Counted from the first letter of the stretch, positions 38,839-51,190 are shown. The stretch is DNA of 64,000 nucleotides from Metasolibacillus meyeri (GCF_003049505.1 NZ_PYWN01000038.1:1-64000), one strand, 5' to 3'. A program made the numbers and translations. Notes: a model not told the origin generated them from the sequence alone.

Positions 38839-40920
38839 TTATTCACCTTTATTTTTTTTGATGATTTCTTCTGCAATTGATTTTGGCACTTCTTCATAGT
38901 GGTCAAACACCATTGAGAATACACCGCGACCTTGTGTTGCAGAACGTAAAGTTGTTGCATATCCGAACATTTCAGATAGTGGCACCATTGCGCGTACTAC
39001 TTGAGAGTTACCACGAGCTTCCATACCTTCTACACGTCCACGACGAGCAGTTACGTTACCCATGATATCACCAAGATACTCTTCTGGAATTACAACTTCA
39101 ACTTTCATCATTGGCTCTAAAATAACTGGGCTACATTTAGAAGCAGCCGCTTTTAAAGCCATCGAAGCAGCGATTTTGAACGCCATTTCGTTTGAGTCAA
39201 CATCATGGTAAGAACCATCGTATAATTTCGCTTTGATGTCGATTAATGGGTAACCAGCAACAACCCCACGGTCAAGCGAGTCACGAAGACCTGCTTCAAC
39301 TGCCGGAATGTATTCACGTGGTACTACACCACCAACAACAGCGTTTTCGAATTCGAAGCCTTTACCTTCTTCGTTTGGAGAAAACTCGATCCAAACGTCA
39401 CCATATTGACCACGACCACCCGATTGACGAGTGAATTTACCTTGAACTTGAGCTGAACCACGGAACGTTTCACGGTAAGATACCATTGGCGCACCAACGT
39501 TACATTCAACTTTGAATTCACGTTTCATACGGTCAACTAAAATGTCTAAGTGTAACTCACCCATACCCGAGATAATTGTTTGACCAGTTTCTTGGTCAGT
39601 GTGGGCACGGAATGTTGGATCTTCTTCTTGTAATTTTTGTAAAGCTTGACCCATTTTATCTTGGTCAGCTTTTGATTTAGGCTCTACAGATAAAGAGATT
39701 ACTGGCTCTGGGAATTCCATAGACTCTAAAATAACAAGGTTTTTCTCGTCACATAGAGTGTCACCAGTAGTAGTATCTTTAAGACCTACAGCAGCAGCGA
39801 TGTCACCAGCGAATACTTTTGAAATTTCTTCACGGCTGTTCGCGTGCATTTGAAGGATACGACCTACACGTTCACGTTTACCTTTTGTAGAGTTTTGCAC
39901 GTATGAACCAGAATCTAAGATACCAGAGTACACACGGAAGAATGTTAATTTACCAACGAATGGATCCGTCATAACTTTAAATGCTAAAGCTGAGAATGGC
40001 TCTTCGTCAGAAGATTTACGTTCTAACTCTTCATCTCCATCAACTGAAGTACCTTTAATTGATGGTACATCAACTGGTGATGGTAAGTAATCAATAACTG
40101 CATCTAGCATTTTACGAACACCTTTGTGTTTGAACGCTGTACCACAGATTACTGGATAGAACTCTACCGCGATTGTTGCCTTACGGATAGCTGCTTTTAA
40201 TTCAGCAACAGTGATTTCTTCACCTTCTAAGTACTTCTCCATAAGATTTTCATCAACACTTGCAATAGCATCGATTAATTTTTCACGGTACTCTTCTGCT
40301 TGTGCTTGATATTCTTCAGGAATTGCTTCACCTTCACGAAGTGCTGTACCTTCTTCGTTATCGTAGTAAGTTACAGTCATTTCGATTAAGTCAATAATCG
40401 CTTTAAATTCATCTTCCGCACCAATTGGTAATTGGATTGGATGTGCATTTGCTTGTAAACGATCATGTAAAGTACCTACAGAGTATAAGAAGTCCGCACC
40501 CATTTTATCCATTTTGTTAATGAATACAATACGTGGTACACCATAAGTAGTTGCTTGACGCCATACTGTTTCAGTTTGTGGCTCAACACCTGATTGAGCA
40601 TCAAGTACTGTTACTGCGCCGTCAAGTACACGTAAAGAACGTTCTACTTCTACAGTGAAGTCTACGTGACCTGGTGTATCGATAATGTTTACGCGGTTGC
40701 CTTTCCATTGAGCTGTTGTCGCAGCAGACGTGATTGTAATACCACGCTCTTGCTCTTGCTCCATCCAGTCCATTTGAGAAGCACCTTCGTGCGTTTCACC
40801 GATTTTGTGGATTTTACCAGTGTAATAAAGGATACGCTCAGTTGTCGTTGTTTTACCAGCGTCAATATGAGCCATGATTCCGATATTACGTGTATTCTCT
40901 AATGAGAATTCGCGTTTCAT
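38839..40920 (-). CDS. fusA: Elongation factor G
   Basis: 693 residues. GTPase motifs [19 protein letters not shown] (17-35), DTPGHVDF and NKMDKMGAD, followed by domains II-V ending in [13 protein letters not shown]. Drives translocation. Full length, with no frame damage. Confidence 0.98.
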   Translation of the reverse strand: MKREFSLENTRNIGIMAHIDAGKTTTTERILYYTGKIHKIGETHEGASQMDWMEQEQERGITITSAATTAQWKGNRVNIIDTPGHVDFTVEVERSLRVLDGAVTVLDAQSGVEPQTETVWRQATTYGVPRIVFINKMDKMGADFLYSVGTLHDRLQANAHPIQLPIGAEDEFKAIIDLIEMTVTYYDNEEGTALREGEAIPEEYQAQAEEYREKLIDAIASVDENLMEKYLEGEEITVAELKAAIRKATIAVEFYPVICGTAFKHKGVRKMLDAVIDYLPSPVDVPSIKGTSVDGDEELERKSSDEEPFSALAFKVMTDPFVGKLTFFRVYSGILDSGSYVQNSTKGKRERVGRILQMHANSREEISKVFAGDIAAAVGLKDTTTGDTLCDEKNLVILESMEFPEPVISLSVEPKSKADQDKMGQALQKLQEEDPTFRAHTDQETGQTIISGMGELHLDILVDRMKREFKVECNVGAPMVSYRETFRGSAQVQGKFTRQSGGRGQYGDVWIEFSPNEEGKGFEFENAVVGGVVPREYIPAVEAGLRDSLDRGVVAGYPLIDIKAKLYDGSYHDVDSNEMAFKIAASMALKAAASKCSPVILEPMMKVEVVIPEEYLGDIMGNVTARRGRVEGMEARGNSQVVRAMVPLSEMFGYATTLRSATQGRGVFSMVFDHYEEVPKSIAEEIIKKNKGE

Positions 40921-40986
40921 AGGAAATTTCTCCTTCCATATTCGGTTGAGGCTATATTAATAGTTAATTAACTAGCGTATAAAATA

Positions 40987-41457
40987 TTACCAACGGTAGT
41001 GAGCAAATGCTTTATTTGCTTCTGCCATTTTGTGCATATCTTCACGTTTCTTAACTGAAGCACCAGTGTTGTTTGATGCATCTAAGATTTCGTTTGCTAA
41101 ACGCTCTTCCATTGTTTTTTCACCACGAAGACGAGCGTAGTTTACTAAATAGCGAAGACCTAAAGTTGTACGACGTTCTGGACGTACTTCTACTGGTACT
41201 TGGTAGTTAGAACCACCTACACGACGAGCGCGTACTTCTAAAACTGGCATTACGTTGTTTAATGCAGCTTCGAATACTTCAATCGGATCATTACCAGAGC
41301 GTTCTTTTACTAATTCAAACGCACCGTATAAAATCTTTTGAGAAGTACCTCTTTTACCATCAATCATCATTTTATTGATTAAACGAGTTACTAGCTTTGA
41401 ATTATAAAGCGGATCTGGTAACACGTCACGTTTGGAAACAGGACCTTTACGAGGCAT
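40987..41457 (-). CDS. rpsG: 30S ribosomal protein S7
   Basis: 156 residues from the ATG at 41457 ([20 protein letters not shown]), preceded by AAAGGAGGAAAAC; the frame upstream lies before that site. Primary binder of the 16S 3' major domain, ending [12 protein letters not shown]. Confidence 0.97.
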   Translation of the reverse strand: MPRKGPVSKRDVLPDPLYNSKLVTRLINKMMIDGKRGTSQKILYGAFELVKERSGNDPIEVFEAALNNVMPVLEVRARRVGGSNYQVPVEVRPERRTTLGLRYLVNYARLRGEKTMEERLANEILDASNNTGASVKKREDMHKMAEANKAFAHYRW

Positions 41458-41498
41458 GTGTTTTCCTCCTTTCAAGTAATAAATAATTTATTCTTTTA

Positions 41499-41918
41499 TT
41501 ATTTCTTTTCTTTAGGGCGTTTTGCACCGTATAAAGAACGTGATTGCATACGACCGTTTACACCAGCAGTATCAAGAGCACCACGTACGATATGGTAACG
41601 AACACCCGGTAAGTCTTTTACACGACCGCCACGGATAAGAACAACACTGTGCTCTTGTAAGTTGTGACCTTCACCTGGGATATACGCAGTAACCTCGATT
41701 AGGTTGCTTAAACGTACACGAGCGTATTTACGTAACGCTGAGTTAGGTTTTTTAGGCGTCATAGTACCTACACGAGTACAAACACCACGTTTTTGTGGAG
41801 ATTTAACGTCAGTTAAAGATTTTTTAAATGAGTTATATCCTTTGTTTAACGCTGGTGAGTTTGATTTCGTGCTTTTAGATTTACGAGGCTTACGGACCAA
41901 TTGGTTAATTGTAGGCAT
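41499..41918 (-). CDS. rpsL: 30S ribosomal protein S12
   Basis: 139 residues. The streptomycin-linked loops [11 protein letters not shown] and [13 protein letters not shown] both show the sensitive-type Lys residues. Decoding-centre protein. Confidence 0.98.
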   Translation of the reverse strand: MPTINQLVRKPRKSKSTKSNSPALNKGYNSFKKSLTDVKSPQKRGVCTRVGTMTPKKPNSALRKYARVRLSNLIEVTAYIPGEGHNLQEHSVVLIRGGRVKDLPGVRYHIVRGALDTAGVNGRMQSRSLYGAKRPKEKK

Positions 41919-42015
41919 CGATTTTTCCTCCCTTCATTCATTCCTTGTAATACCACACATCCAGGTGGTTCATTTTTAGGGTAAAAACAAAGTCTTTGTG
42001 TATACTACACAAAAA

Positions 42016-42264
42016 CTACATCGCAGTAATCGCAATAACCGCAGCTCCAACATGAATGCCGCAAGCTTTTCCAAGTTCTTTTTTTGACTCGACCAAAGTA
42101 ATTGGTATACCGATTTCTTTCGCGAGAAGAATGGCCGGATCGGTTACCCAACTGTCTGCATCGAGTGCGACAAAAAGCTCTGTAACTTGACCAGCATGCA
42201 TTGCTTTCACTGCTTGCTTTGTACCTATGATTGTTTGACTAGCCTTTACTTTATTATAAGACAT
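42016..42264 (-). CDS. rplGB: L7Ae-family K-turn RNA-binding protein (RplGB/YbxF)
   Basis: 82 residues from the ATG at 42264 (TTTGGAGGATATGCAA before it): MSYNKVKASQTIIGTKQAVK and the CGIHVGAAVIAI end are typical of YbxF. These proteins bind K-turn RNAs; the physiological target is uncertain. Same place as in B. subtilis between rpoC and rpsL. Confidence 0.92.
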   Translation of the reverse strand: MSYNKVKASQTIIGTKQAVKAMHAGQVTELFVALDADSWVTDPAILLAKEIGIPITLVESKKELGKACGIHVGAAVIAITAM

Positions 42265-42361
42265 TTGCATATCCTCCAAAGCATAGACAGTTAACTATCA
42301 ACCTTAAACATATTATCATTCTCTACTTGCACCTGTCAACTATTTATTTTTAAAAGGAGTT

Positions 42362-42676
42362 CTGCGCCATGCAGATTAGTTAGCCGTTCACGTGCGGCGT
42401 GACGTCTTAGGTTAATCACTTCCAAAAAGTAAAAAGCGAGCATAGTTAATATCAATTACGCTGAGGCGTAATTGCGTCCAGATTTTTTGAGCTTGCTCAA
42501 AAACTCCCCTTCAAAATCTGTGACATCCGCCGGAGGCTTTAACTTCTTGCAGTCGGTGTTTGAACACCCGCTGAAGCAAGTCTCATGCTGCCATTCATCT
42601 CCCCCCTATAGAAGTGGAAGACTTCTGTATCTGCCGCTTCGCTTTCGATACAAAAACATTGCTGAAAGAAGTTAAA
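42362..42676 (+). repeat. Dispersed intergenic repeat, copy 3 (longest copy, modules A-D)
   Basis: This spacer between rplGB and rpoC holds no gene. It has module A (ATGCAGATTAGTTAGCCGTT ... CTTAGGTTAA), module B (the palindrome AATTACGCTGAGGCGTAATT), module C (GTCCAGATTTTTTGAGCTTG ... GACATCCGCCGGAGG) and module D (CTTCTGTATCTGCCGCTTCG ... GCTGAAAGAAGTTAAA). Each module is found again in other spacers of this window. Confidence 0.75.
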
Positions 42677-42709
42677 AATTCCGGCAGAGAATTGCTCTCT
42701 ACCGGAATT
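42677..42709 (-). terminator. rpoBC terminator
   Basis: Stem AATTCCGG.AGAG/CTCT.CCGGAATT followed on the minus strand by TTTAACTTC, four bases after the rpoC stop. The tail is the end of repeat copy 3, so the repeat contributes to the terminator. Confidence 0.65.
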
Positions 42710-42713
42710 GACA

Positions 42714-45700
42714 TTACTCAGCTGAAGTTAACTCTTCTTCCGTTTCAGCATCTTGCTCGATACGGATTTGACGATAACGTTGCATACCAGTACCTGCTGG
42801 CACAAGTTTACCGATAATTACATTTTCCTTCAGACCAAGAAGTTCGTCACGCTTACCTTTAATCGCTGCATCTGTTAACACACGAGTTGTTTCTTGGAAT
42901 GATGCCGCAGATAAGAATGATTCTGTTTCCAGTGAAGCCTTTGTAATACCAAGAATAACAGGGCGACATGTCGCTGGATTTTTACCATTTAAAATAATGT
43001 CTGCATTCGCTTCAGCAAATTGATGTATGTCTAATAATGAACCTGGTAATAAATCTGTGTCACCAGCTTCAATTACACGTACTTTACGTAGCATTTGGCG
43101 AACCATTACTTCAATATGTTTATCTCCAATTTCTACACCTTGCATACGGTATACTTTTTGTACTTCTTTTAATAAATATTCTTGTACTGTAGATACGTCT
43201 TTTACTTTCAATAATTGCTTCGGATCAATTGAACCTTCAGTTAATAACTGCCCTGGTTCAATTGTATCGTTCAATTGCACTTTTAAGCGAGCATTGTAAG
43301 GCGCTTGATACTTACGTGTTTCCACTTCACCCTGTACAGTAATTTCTTTTAAGCCTTCACGGATTTCTTCGATTTCTGATACTACTCCACCAACTTCAGA
43401 AATAACCGCTTGCCCTTTCGGATTACGCGATTCAAAAATTTCTTGAATACGTGGAAGACCCATCGTAATATCGTTTCCGGCTACCCCACCTGTATGGAAT
43501 GTACGCATCGTTAACTGTGTACCAGGTTCACCGATTGATTGTGCCGCAATAATACCTACTGCCTCACCAACTTCAACCTCTTCACCTGTAGCTAAGTTCA
43601 TGCCATAACATTTTTTACATACACCATGTTTTGTATTACATGTAAATGCTGAGCGGATTGTCACTTGCTCAATGCCTACTTCATCAATTGTACGTGCTAT
43701 ATCTTGCGTAATTAATCCATCACGCTCTAAAATAACTTCCCCAGTTTCCGGATGGAAGATCGTTTTCTTTGCATAACGACCTACCACACGCTCATCTAAC
43801 GCTTCGATTAGCTCATTGCCTTCCATTAATGCACCAATTAATAAACCGCGGTCAGTACCACAGTCATCTTCACGTACAATAACATCTTGCGCAACGTCTA
43901 CTAAACGTCTTGTTAAGTAACCTGAATCGGCTGTTTTCAGAGCTGTATCGGCAAGACCTTTACGCGCACCATGTGTAGAAATGAAGTACTCTAATACCGT
44001 TAAACCTTCACGGAATGAAGATTTGATTGGTAATTCGATAATTCGACCAGCCGGGTTGGCCATCAGACCACGCATACCTGCTAACTGTGTAAAGTTCGAT
44101 GCGTTACCACGAGCTCCAGAGTCAGACATCATAAAGATTGGGTTTGTTTTTTGTAAAGATTTCATTAGCTTGCCTTGGATTTCATCTTTGGCAGCAGTCC
44201 ATACGCTAATAACGCGGCTATAACGCTCCTCTTCCGTAATTAAACCACGACGGAATTGAATCATTACTTTATCTACTTTTGATTGTGCTTCGTCTAAGAT
44301 AACACCTTTATCTGGTAATACGACGATATCCGATACCCCTACCGTAATACCTGCACGAGTAGAGTGTTTGAAGCCTAAATCCTTCATACGGTCTAACATT
44401 TTTGATGTTTCTGTAATGTGGAATCGTTTAAATACTTCTGCGATAACATTACCTAAAAACTTTTTACGGAATGGTGGTACAACTGGCACAGATGCAAAGT
44501 ATTTTTGTAAAACAGCTTTACGTTGTGCATCAATCTTCTCAGCTTCTGATAAATCAACATAGCCTTCAGTTGCCTCTACTTCCGCTAATAGTTCTGCATC
44601 AATTGTTAATTTTGCAAAGTATTTTTCTGGCGTTTTCTGCTCTAAGTTCGTATCTGTCGGCTCGTTAATATACGGGAATGTTTCCGGTAAAATCTCGTTG
44701 AAAATTACTTTACCAACAGTTGTTAATAAGAACATTTGGTTTTGCTCTTCTGTAAATGTTTGGTTATTTACAGAGCTTCCATGGATCGCAATACGTGTGT
44801 GTAAATGTACATGACCAGTTTGGTATGCGATTAACACTTCGTCTGGACCGTAGAAAATAGAACCTTCACCACGAGCATTTTCACGCTCAAGCGTTAAGTA
44901 ATAGTTACCTAATACCATATCTTGAGATGGTGTAACTACTGGTTTACCATCTTTCGGATTTAGGATATTTTGTGCTGCTAACATTAATAGACGAGCTTCT
45001 GCCTGTGCTTCTGCTGAAAGTGGAACGTGTACGGCCATTTGGTCACCATCAAAGTCAGCGTTATAAGCTGTACATACTAATGGATGTAGACGAATTGCAC
45101 GACCTTCTACTAATGTTGGCTCAAACGCTTGAATACCAAGTCGGTGAAGCGTCGGTGCACGGTTTAGAAGTACAGGATGCTCACGAATCACATCTTCTAA
45201 TACGTCCCAAACCTCATTGTGTAAACGTTCAATTTTACGTTTTGCACTCTTAATATTATGAGCTAGACCACGCTCTACTAATTCCTTCATAACAAAAGGC
45301 TTAAATAGCTCAATAGCCATTTCTTTTGGAAGACCACATTGGTACATTTTTAAATTTGGACCTACTACGATAACCGAACGACCAGAATAGTCTACACGTT
45401 TACCTAGTAAGTTTTGACGGAAACGACCTTGCTTCCCTTTCAACATGTGTGAAAGTGATTTTAAAGGACGGTTACCTGGCCCCGTTACTGGGCGACCACG
45501 ACGACCGTTGTCAATTAAAGCATCTACCGCTTCTTGCAACATACGTTTTTCGTTTTGAACGATAATGCTTGGTGCACCAAGGTCTAATAAACGTTTTAAA
45601 CGATTGTTACGATTAATTACACGACGGTAAAGATCGTTTAAGTCTGAAGTGGCGAAACGTCCACCATCTAATTGCACCATTGGGCGAAGTTCTGGTGGAA

Positions 45701-46400
45701 TAACAGGTAGTACATCTAAAATCATCCACTCTGGTTTATTGCCAGAATTACGGAAAGATTCCACTACTTCAAGGCGCTTAATTGCACGTGTACGGCGTTG
45801 TCCTTGAGCTGTTTTTAATTCTTCCTTTAATGTTACCGTTTCGCTTTCAAGGTCGATTTTTTCAAGTAACTTTTTAATTGCTTCTGCACCCATCGCTGCT
45901 TCAAATGTTGCACCGAATTTTTCACGGTAAGCACGATATTCTTTTTCAGAAAGCAGTTGCTTGCTTTCCAAATTTGTATCCGCAGGTTCAATTACAACAT
46001 AAGATGCAAAGTAAATAACTTCCTCAAGCGCCCGTGGAGACATATCTAAAATAAGACCCATGCGGCTAGGGATACCTTTAAAATACCAAATATGAGAAAC
46101 TGGAGCTGCTAACTCAATATGTCCCATACGCTCACGACGTACTTTAGCACGTGTTACTTCTACGCCACAACGGTCACAAACTACGCCTTTATAGCGAACG
46201 CGTTTATATTTACCGCAATGACATTCCCAGTCCTTTGTAGGTCCGAAAATACGCTCACAGAAAAGACCATCCTTTTCTGGCTTTAATGTACGATAGTTGA
46301 TTGTTTCTGGCTTCTTCACTTCGCCATATGACCAAGATCGAATCTTATCTGGAGAAGCTAAGCCGATTTTCATATATTCAAATTCATTAACGTCTATCAA
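42714..46400 (-). CDS. rpoC: RNA polymerase subunit beta-prime
   Basis: 1228 residues, slightly longer than the usual 1200 because of an acidic C-terminal tail. TTG start with AGGGAGGT seven bases upstream, as in B. subtilis. N-terminal zinc site ([20 protein letters not shown], about 60-78), catalytic magnesium motif NADFDGD, the trigger loop near [20 protein letters not shown], and a second zinc site with CxxxxxC-x2-C around [11 protein letters not shown]. Cotranscribed with rpoB (187-base gap). Confidence 0.98.
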   Translation of the reverse strand: MIDVNEFEYMKIGLASPDKIRSWSYGEVKKPETINYRTLKPEKDGLFCERIFGPTKDWECHCGKYKRVRYKGVVCDRCGVEVTRAKVRRERMGHIELAAPVSHIWYFKGIPSRMGLILDMSPRALEEVIYFASYVVIEPADTNLESKQLLSEKEYRAYREKFGATFEAAMGAEAIKKLLEKIDLESETVTLKEELKTAQGQRRTRAIKRLEVVESFRNSGNKPEWMILDVLPVIPPELRPMVQLDGGRFATSDLNDLYRRVINRNNRLKRLLDLGAPSIIVQNEKRMLQEAVDALIDNGRRGRPVTGPGNRPLKSLSHMLKGKQGRFRQNLLGKRVDYSGRSVIVVGPNLKMYQCGLPKEMAIELFKPFVMKELVERGLAHNIKSAKRKIERLHNEVWDVLEDVIREHPVLLNRAPTLHRLGIQAFEPTLVEGRAIRLHPLVCTAYNADFDGDQMAVHVPLSAEAQAEARLLMLAAQNILNPKDGKPVVTPSQDMVLGNYYLTLERENARGEGSIFYGPDEVLIAYQTGHVHLHTRIAIHGSSVNNQTFTEEQNQMFLLTTVGKVIFNEILPETFPYINEPTDTNLEQKTPEKYFAKLTIDAELLAEVEATEGYVDLSEAEKIDAQRKAVLQKYFASVPVVPPFRKKFLGNVIAEVFKRFHITETSKMLDRMKDLGFKHSTRAGITVGVSDIVVLPDKGVILDEAQSKVDKVMIQFRRGLITEEERYSRVISVWTAAKDEIQGKLMKSLQKTNPIFMMSDSGARGNASNFTQLAGMRGLMANPAGRIIELPIKSSFREGLTVLEYFISTHGARKGLADTALKTADSGYLTRRLVDVAQDVIVREDDCGTDRGLLIGALMEGNELIEALDERVVGRYAKKTIFHPETGEVILERDGLITQDIARTIDEVGIEQVTIRSAFTCNTKHGVCKKCYGMNLATGEEVEVGEAVGIIAAQSIGEPGTQLTMRTFHTGGVAGNDITMGLPRIQEIFESRNPKGQAVISEVGGVVSEIEEIREGLKEITVQGEVETRKYQAPYNARLKVQLNDTIEPGQLLTEGSIDPKQLLKVKDVSTVQEYLLKEVQKVYRMQGVEIGDKHIEVMVRQMLRKVRVIEAGDTDLLPGSLLDIHQFAEANADIILNGKNPATCRPVILGITKASLETESFLSAASFQETTRVLTDAAIKGKRDELLGLKENVIIGKLVPAGTGMQRYRQIRIEQDAETEEELTSAE

Positions 46401-46586
46401 GGAGCCTACCTCCCTTTAGTCTAAGTCTTTATAAAGACCTTTCCGTAGCTCGACATTTCTCATCGTTTTCATTTATTACAAAAGAACGGGCAGGGCTAAA
46501 TCCTGCCCGATTAAAAATCTGCACTATCTTCCTGAGGCTCTAGTTTGATTCAGCGAGAGTTACACCACTTATTGAATCAAGATAGA

Positions 46587-49500
46587 TTACTCAGCAGTTT
46601 CTACTGCATCGGCTTCTTCATCAGTTGGTATAATGTTTAATGCATCCGCTGGCTGAAGATCTTCTTCTTCATCAAGATCACGCAGTTCGACTTCTTCATC
46701 GTTGATTGTTAACATTTTTACATCCATACCTAAAGATTGAAGCTCTTTAATTAATACTTTGAATGACTCAGGAACACCTGGCTCTGGTACACTTTCACCT
46801 TTAACGATTGCTTCGTATGTTTTCACACGACCTACAACATCATCCGATTTTACAGTTAAAATCTCTTGTAATGTGTAAGCAGCACCATATGCTTCAAGTG
46901 CCCAAACCTCCATCTCACCAAAGCGCTGACCACCGAATTGTGCTTTACCACCAAGCGGTTGTTGCGTTACAAGTGAATATGGTCCCGTTGAACGAGCATG
47001 TAGCTTATCGTCAACCATGTGGGCAAGTTTAATCATGTACATAATACCTACTGATACACGGTTATCGAACGGCTCACCTGAACGTCCATCATATAAAATT
47101 GTTTTACCGTCGCGGTCCATCCCTGCTTCTTCCATCGTTTCCCAAACGTCTTCTTCATTGGCACCATCAAATACTGGTGTCGCCATATGAATACCTAAGT
47201 AACGCGAAGCCATACCTAAGTGTAGCTCTAGCACTTGTCCGATATTCATACGTGAAGGTACGCCAAGTGGGTTTAACATGATGTCAACAGGTGTACCGTC
47301 TGGCATAAACGGCATATCTTCTTCTGGTAAGATACGTGAAATTACCCCTTTGTTACCGTGACGTCCGGCCATTTTGTCCCCAACGCGGATTTTACGTTTT
47401 TGAACAATATAAGCACGAACTAACTGGTTAACACCTGGTGGCAACTCGTCACCATCTTCGCGATTGAACACTTTCACATCAAGTATGATACCGCCAGCTC
47501 CGTGTGGTACACGTAGAGACGTATCACGAACTTCACGTGCTTTTTCACCAAAGATTGCATGTAATAAGCGCTCTTCTGCAGTTAATTCAGTAACCCCTTT
47601 AGGTGTTACTTTACCTACAAGAATATCACCATCGCGCACTTCCGCACCGATGCGGATAATACCACGCTCATCTAAATTGCGTAGTGCATCTTCCCCGACG
47701 TTTGGAATATCACGTGTAATTTCTTCAGGTCCAAGTTTTGTATCACGAGACTCTGATTCATACTCTTCAATATGAACAGATGTATAAACATCGTCTTTTA
47801 CAAGGCGTTCACTCATAATAACAGCATCTTCATAGTTGAAGCCGTCCCATGTCATGAAGGCTACTAATACGTTGCGCCCAAGCGCTAACTCGCCTCGTTC
47901 CATCGATGGACCATCAGCTAAAATATCTTTTGGCTGCACGCGGTCACCAACTTTAACGATTGGACGCTGGTTATATGATGTACCTTGGTTAGAACGAACA
48001 AATTTTTGAACTTTATATTTCGTTAAATCGCCTTTAACTTCTTTACCATCAACCATTTCAATACGACGTACACGAATTGAACGTGCTTCAACATGTTCAA
48101 CAATACCTTCGTATTTAGCTACAACAGCAGCTCCTGAGTCACGCGCATCAACATGCTCCATACCTGTACCTACGAAAGGTGATTCAGGATTTAACAATGG
48201 AACAGCTTGACGTTGCATGTTCGCACCCATTAACGCACGGTTTGAGTCATCGTTTTCTAAGAATGGAATACATGCTGTCGCTACAGATACTACCTGTCTC
48301 GGAGATACATCCATGTAGTCAATTTTCTCTCTTTTGAATACAGTATTATCACCTCGGAAGCGTCCTACAACTTCTTCCATCGTAAATGTACCGTCTTCAT
48401 TTAAAATCGAGTTAGCCTGTGCTACTACATAGTTATCCTCTTCATCAGCTGTTAAGTAATCGATTTGCTCAGTTACTTGACCTGTATCAGGATCTACGCG
48501 ACGATATGGTGTTTCAATAAAGCCGAATTTATTAATTTTCGCAAATGACGAAAGCGAGTTAATTAAACCGATGTTCGGACCCTCTGGCGTTTCAATTGGA
48601 CACATACGACCATAGTGAGAATAGTGAACGTCACGCACTTCCATACCAGCGCGCTCACGTGTTAAACCACCCGGCCCTAATGCTGATAAACGACGTTTGT
48701 TCGTTAATTCTGCAAGCGGGTTTGTTTGGTCCATGAATTGCGATAATTGAGAGCTACCAAAGAATTCTTTAATAGACGCAATTACAGGGCGAATATTGAT
48801 TAATTGCTGTGGTACGATTGACGCTGTGTCATTGATTGACATACGCTCACGCACTACACGCTCCATACGAGATAAACCAATGCGGAATTGGTTTTGCAAT
48901 AGCTCACCAACAGAACGAATACGACGGTTTCCTAAATGGTCGATATCGTCTGTATTTCCAACACCGTAAAGTAAATTAAAGAAATAAGAAACAGAAGCTA
49001 AAATATCAGCTGGAACAATATTTTTCACTTCTTCTTCAACATACGCATTGGAAATCACATTGATTTCTTTTTGCGCTTCATCGTTCGGTGCATAAATTTT
49101 AATTGTTTGAATTGTAATATCGTCCTCTAAGACACCACCCATTTGTGATAGCTTACGGAAGCCGATACCATTTTCTAAATAAGGAATTATCTTATCTAAC
49201 GTACGTCGATCAAGAACAGTACCTTTCTCAACTAAAATTTCACCTGTTTCTGGGTCAGCCAATGTTTCTGCAATCGTTTGGTTGAATAAACGGTTTTTAA
49301 TATGCAGCTTTTTATTCATTTTATAGCGACCTACATTCGCTAAATCATAACGTTTTGCATCGAAGAAGCGAGAGTATAGTAAGCTTTTTGCACTTTCTAC
49401 TGTAGGTGGCTCACCTGGACGTAAACGCTCATAAATTTCAAGAAGCGCTTTTTCCGTGCTTTCTGTATTATCTTTTTCAAGCGTATTGCGTAAATATTCA

Positions 49501-50141
49501 TTATCACCGATAATATCGATAATTTCTTGATCTGAACCGAAGCCTAATGCACGCAGTAAAACTGTAACCGGTAATTTACGTGTACGGTCGATACGAACAT
49601 AGACAACATCTTTTGCGTCTGTTTCATACTCAAGCCACGCACCACGGTTTGGAATAACTGTTGCACCAAAGCCCTTTTTACCATTTTTGTCCGTTTTATC
49701 ATGGAAGTAAACACTTGGAGAACGGACTAACTGTGAAACGATAACACGCTCGGCACCATTAATAATAAATGTGCCTGTTTCCGTCATTAAAGGGAAATCC
49801 CCCATAAAGACATCTTGCTCTTTTACTTCATCTGTTTCCTTGTTGTGCAAACGTACTTTTACACGCAATGGTGCAGCATACGTTACGTCACGTTCTTTAC
49901 ACTCATCCACTTCATACTTTGGTTCCCCTAAAGCATAATCGACGAATTCAAGTGCAAGATTACCTGTAAAATCTTCGATTGGCGAAATGTCGTGGAACAT
50001 TTCACGCAATCCTTCTGCAAAGAACCACTCATAAGATGCTGTTTGAATCTCGATTAAATTCGGAAGCTCAAGCACCTCTTTAATACGCGCAAAACTTCTA
50101 CGCTGGCGGTGTCGTCCGTACTGAACTAGTTGACCTGTCAA
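46587..50141 (-). CDS. rpoB: RNA polymerase subunit beta (Asn at the rifampicin-site His481 position)
   Basis: 1184 residues from the TTG at 50141 (GAGGGGTGA upstream), giving the B. subtilis-like start (M)[19 protein letters not shown]; the GTG at 50150 overlaps the ribosome site. Complete beta subunit. In the rifampicin region [20 protein letters not shown] the last residue is Asn481 (codon AAC at 48699-48701), where B. subtilis and S. aureus have His (E. coli H526). Asn here is linked to low-level rifampicin resistance in S. aureus (H481N). The neighbouring Gln468, Asp471 and Ser486 are wild type. C-terminus is acidic. Confidence 0.98.
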   Translation of the reverse strand: MTGQLVQYGRHRQRRSFARIKEVLELPNLIEIQTASYEWFFAEGLREMFHDISPIEDFTGNLALEFVDYALGEPKYEVDECKERDVTYAAPLRVKVRLHNKETDEVKEQDVFMGDFPLMTETGTFIINGAERVIVSQLVRSPSVYFHDKTDKNGKKGFGATVIPNRGAWLEYETDAKDVVYVRIDRTRKLPVTVLLRALGFGSDQEIIDIIGDNEYLRNTLEKDNTESTEKALLEIYERLRPGEPPTVESAKSLLYSRFFDAKRYDLANVGRYKMNKKLHIKNRLFNQTIAETLADPETGEILVEKGTVLDRRTLDKIIPYLENGIGFRKLSQMGGVLEDDITIQTIKIYAPNDEAQKEINVISNAYVEEEVKNIVPADILASVSYFFNLLYGVGNTDDIDHLGNRRIRSVGELLQNQFRIGLSRMERVVRERMSINDTASIVPQQLINIRPVIASIKEFFGSSQLSQFMDQTNPLAELTNKRRLSALGPGGLTRERAGMEVRDVHYSHYGRMCPIETPEGPNIGLINSLSSFAKINKFGFIETPYRRVDPDTGQVTEQIDYLTADEEDNYVVAQANSILNEDGTFTMEEVVGRFRGDNTVFKREKIDYMDVSPRQVVSVATACIPFLENDDSNRALMGANMQRQAVPLLNPESPFVGTGMEHVDARDSGAAVVAKYEGIVEHVEARSIRVRRIEMVDGKEVKGDLTKYKVQKFVRSNQGTSYNQRPIVKVGDRVQPKDILADGPSMERGELALGRNVLVAFMTWDGFNYEDAVIMSERLVKDDVYTSVHIEEYESESRDTKLGPEEITRDIPNVGEDALRNLDERGIIRIGAEVRDGDILVGKVTPKGVTELTAEERLLHAIFGEKAREVRDTSLRVPHGAGGIILDVKVFNREDGDELPPGVNQLVRAYIVQKRKIRVGDKMAGRHGNKGVISRILPEEDMPFMPDGTPVDIMLNPLGVPSRMNIGQVLELHLGMASRYLGIHMATPVFDGANEEDVWETMEEAGMDRDGKTILYDGRSGEPFDNRVSVGIMYMIKLAHMVDDKLHARSTGPYSLVTQQPLGGKAQFGGQRFGEMEVWALEAYGAAYTLQEILTVKSDDVVGRVKTYEAIVKGESVPEPGVPESFKVLIKELQSLGMDVKMLTINDEEVELRDLDEEEDLQPADALNIIPTDEEADAVETAE

Positions 50142-50280
50142 CTCATTCACCCCTCAATAAAGCGATAATAGGTCTTTCCAAAACCACATAAATGATGTAT
50201 GATTTCGAAAGACAAAAAGAAAACGAGTCTTTATAAAAAGCTCATTTTCGGTTAAAATAAACTGAATTCTTGCAAAACAT

Positions 50281-50318
50281 GCCCTACTGAGAAATTCAAC
50301 TCAAATAAAAGGGCATAC
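50281..50318. repeat. Hairpin in the rpoB leader
   Basis: ATGCCCT and AGGGCAT arms about 23 bases apart with an inner TGAG/CTCA pair, between the rpoB promoter and its start. Transcribed leader, function unknown. Confidence 0.4.
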
Positions 50319-50348
50319 TTCCTCAAAATAATAATTTTGCATTTTATT

Positions 50349-50377
50349 ATATTATCACAGTCAATTTGTCAAGTCAA
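50349..50377 (-). promoter_or_regulatory. rpoB promoter
   Basis: Minus-strand TTGACT (50372-50377) and TAATAT (50349-50354) with 17-base spacing. The -35 element is inside the perfect dyad 50366-50403. Confidence 0.65.
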
Positions 50378-50403
50378 TATTTTAGCGTAGATTGACTTGA
50401 CAA
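50366..50403. repeat. Perfect 13-bp inverted repeat over the rpoB -35 region
   Basis: TTGTCAAGTCAAT and ATTGACTTGACAA separated by 12 bases. It lies between the methyltransferase gene and rpoB. It could be an operator or, on the RNA from the upstream gene, a weak hairpin without a T-tail. Confidence 0.7.
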
Positions 50404-50436
50404 AAATACAATTTATTTGCTAAGTATGATTGTACT

Positions 50437-51039
50437 CTATTTTTTTGCGCGCACAATCCAATAGCCTTTTTTCTTCTCAACAACTTCCACTTCAGTAAAC
50501 TTCTCTTCTAAATGACTAACTGTCGACGGAGCGCCTTGCTTCTTTTGGATAACAACCCATAACTCCCCATCCATTGCCAGCATACTATATGCTTCATCAT
50601 AAAATTTAAAAATCGTTTCCTTCCCAGCACGAATAGGAGGGTTTGTTAAAATAGCCGCAACTTTTGTTTGAGGCGTTACATTCGCTAGTCCATCACTCTC
50701 GATAACTTGCACATTTTGAATCCCGTTCATTTCCGCATTTTTTTGTGCTAATGCTACAGCACGGGAATTAATATCCATCATATAAATAAAGCGATCTTGG
50801 TGTGCCTTCGCTAACGCCAAACCAATCGGCCCATAGCCACACCCTATATCCATAACTACCCCTTGAATTGCAGGTATTTTGAATGTATCAATCAATACAC
50901 GGGAGCCAAAATCTACTTCACTTTTACTAAAAACACCCGCATCTGTTTCAAATACAAACTCCGAGCCAAGCAATGTAAACTTCCATTTACGCGGCTTACT
51001 TTCAACTTGCGGCTTATTAGAATAATAGTGCTCTGACAC
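50437..51039 (-). CDS. Class I SAM-dependent methyltransferase (RsmC-like, YbxB)
   Basis: 200 residues. SAM-binding motif I DIGCGYGPIGLALAK (about 62-76), acidic MMDINSRAV after strand 2, and motif IV TNPPIRAGKE, the NPPF/Y-type site of N-methyltransferases acting on 16S rRNA guanines (RsmC/RlmG group). Same place as B. subtilis ybxB between rplL and rpoB. Precise rRNA target unproven. Confidence 0.88.
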   Translation of the reverse strand: MSEHYYSNKPQVESKPRKWKFTLLGSEFVFETDAGVFSKSEVDFGSRVLIDTFKIPAIQGVVMDIGCGYGPIGLALAKAHQDRFIYMMDINSRAVALAQKNAEMNGIQNVQVIESDGLANVTPQTKVAAILTNPPIRAGKETIFKFYDEAYSMLAMDGELWVVIQKKQGAPSTVSHLEEKFTEVEVVEKKKGYWIVRAKK

Positions 51040-51054
51040 TTAGTAACGCCTCCT

Positions 51055-51180
51055 TAATCAATTACGCCTCGGCTAACTTCTCGTTTGGATTTCTTCGAGC
51101 TCACTCTTTGCAGAAGTTAACCAAGATACTGCACGCACCAACGGTTAACTAACCTGCATCATGCAGATTTCTCTTTAAAA
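51055..51180 (-). repeat. Dispersed intergenic repeat, copy 4 (modules A and part of B)
   Basis: Read on the minus strand: ATGCAGGTTAGTTAACCGTT, then CTTGGTTAACTTC and GAGGCGTAATTGATTAA. It matches module A and the start of module B of copy 3 (42362-42470) in the same order. The spacer holds no gene. Confidence 0.6.
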
Positions 51181-51190
51181 TCCACCAAAG

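Noticed and set aside
41499-41918. Streptomycin-resistance mutation in rpsL
   Set aside because: Both Lys-containing loops (TPKKPNS and GGRVKDLPG) are of the sensitive type.
50366-50403. Dyad as terminator of the methyltransferase gene
   Set aside because: No T-run follows the stem on the minus strand, and the promoter -35 element overlaps it; an operator reading fits better.
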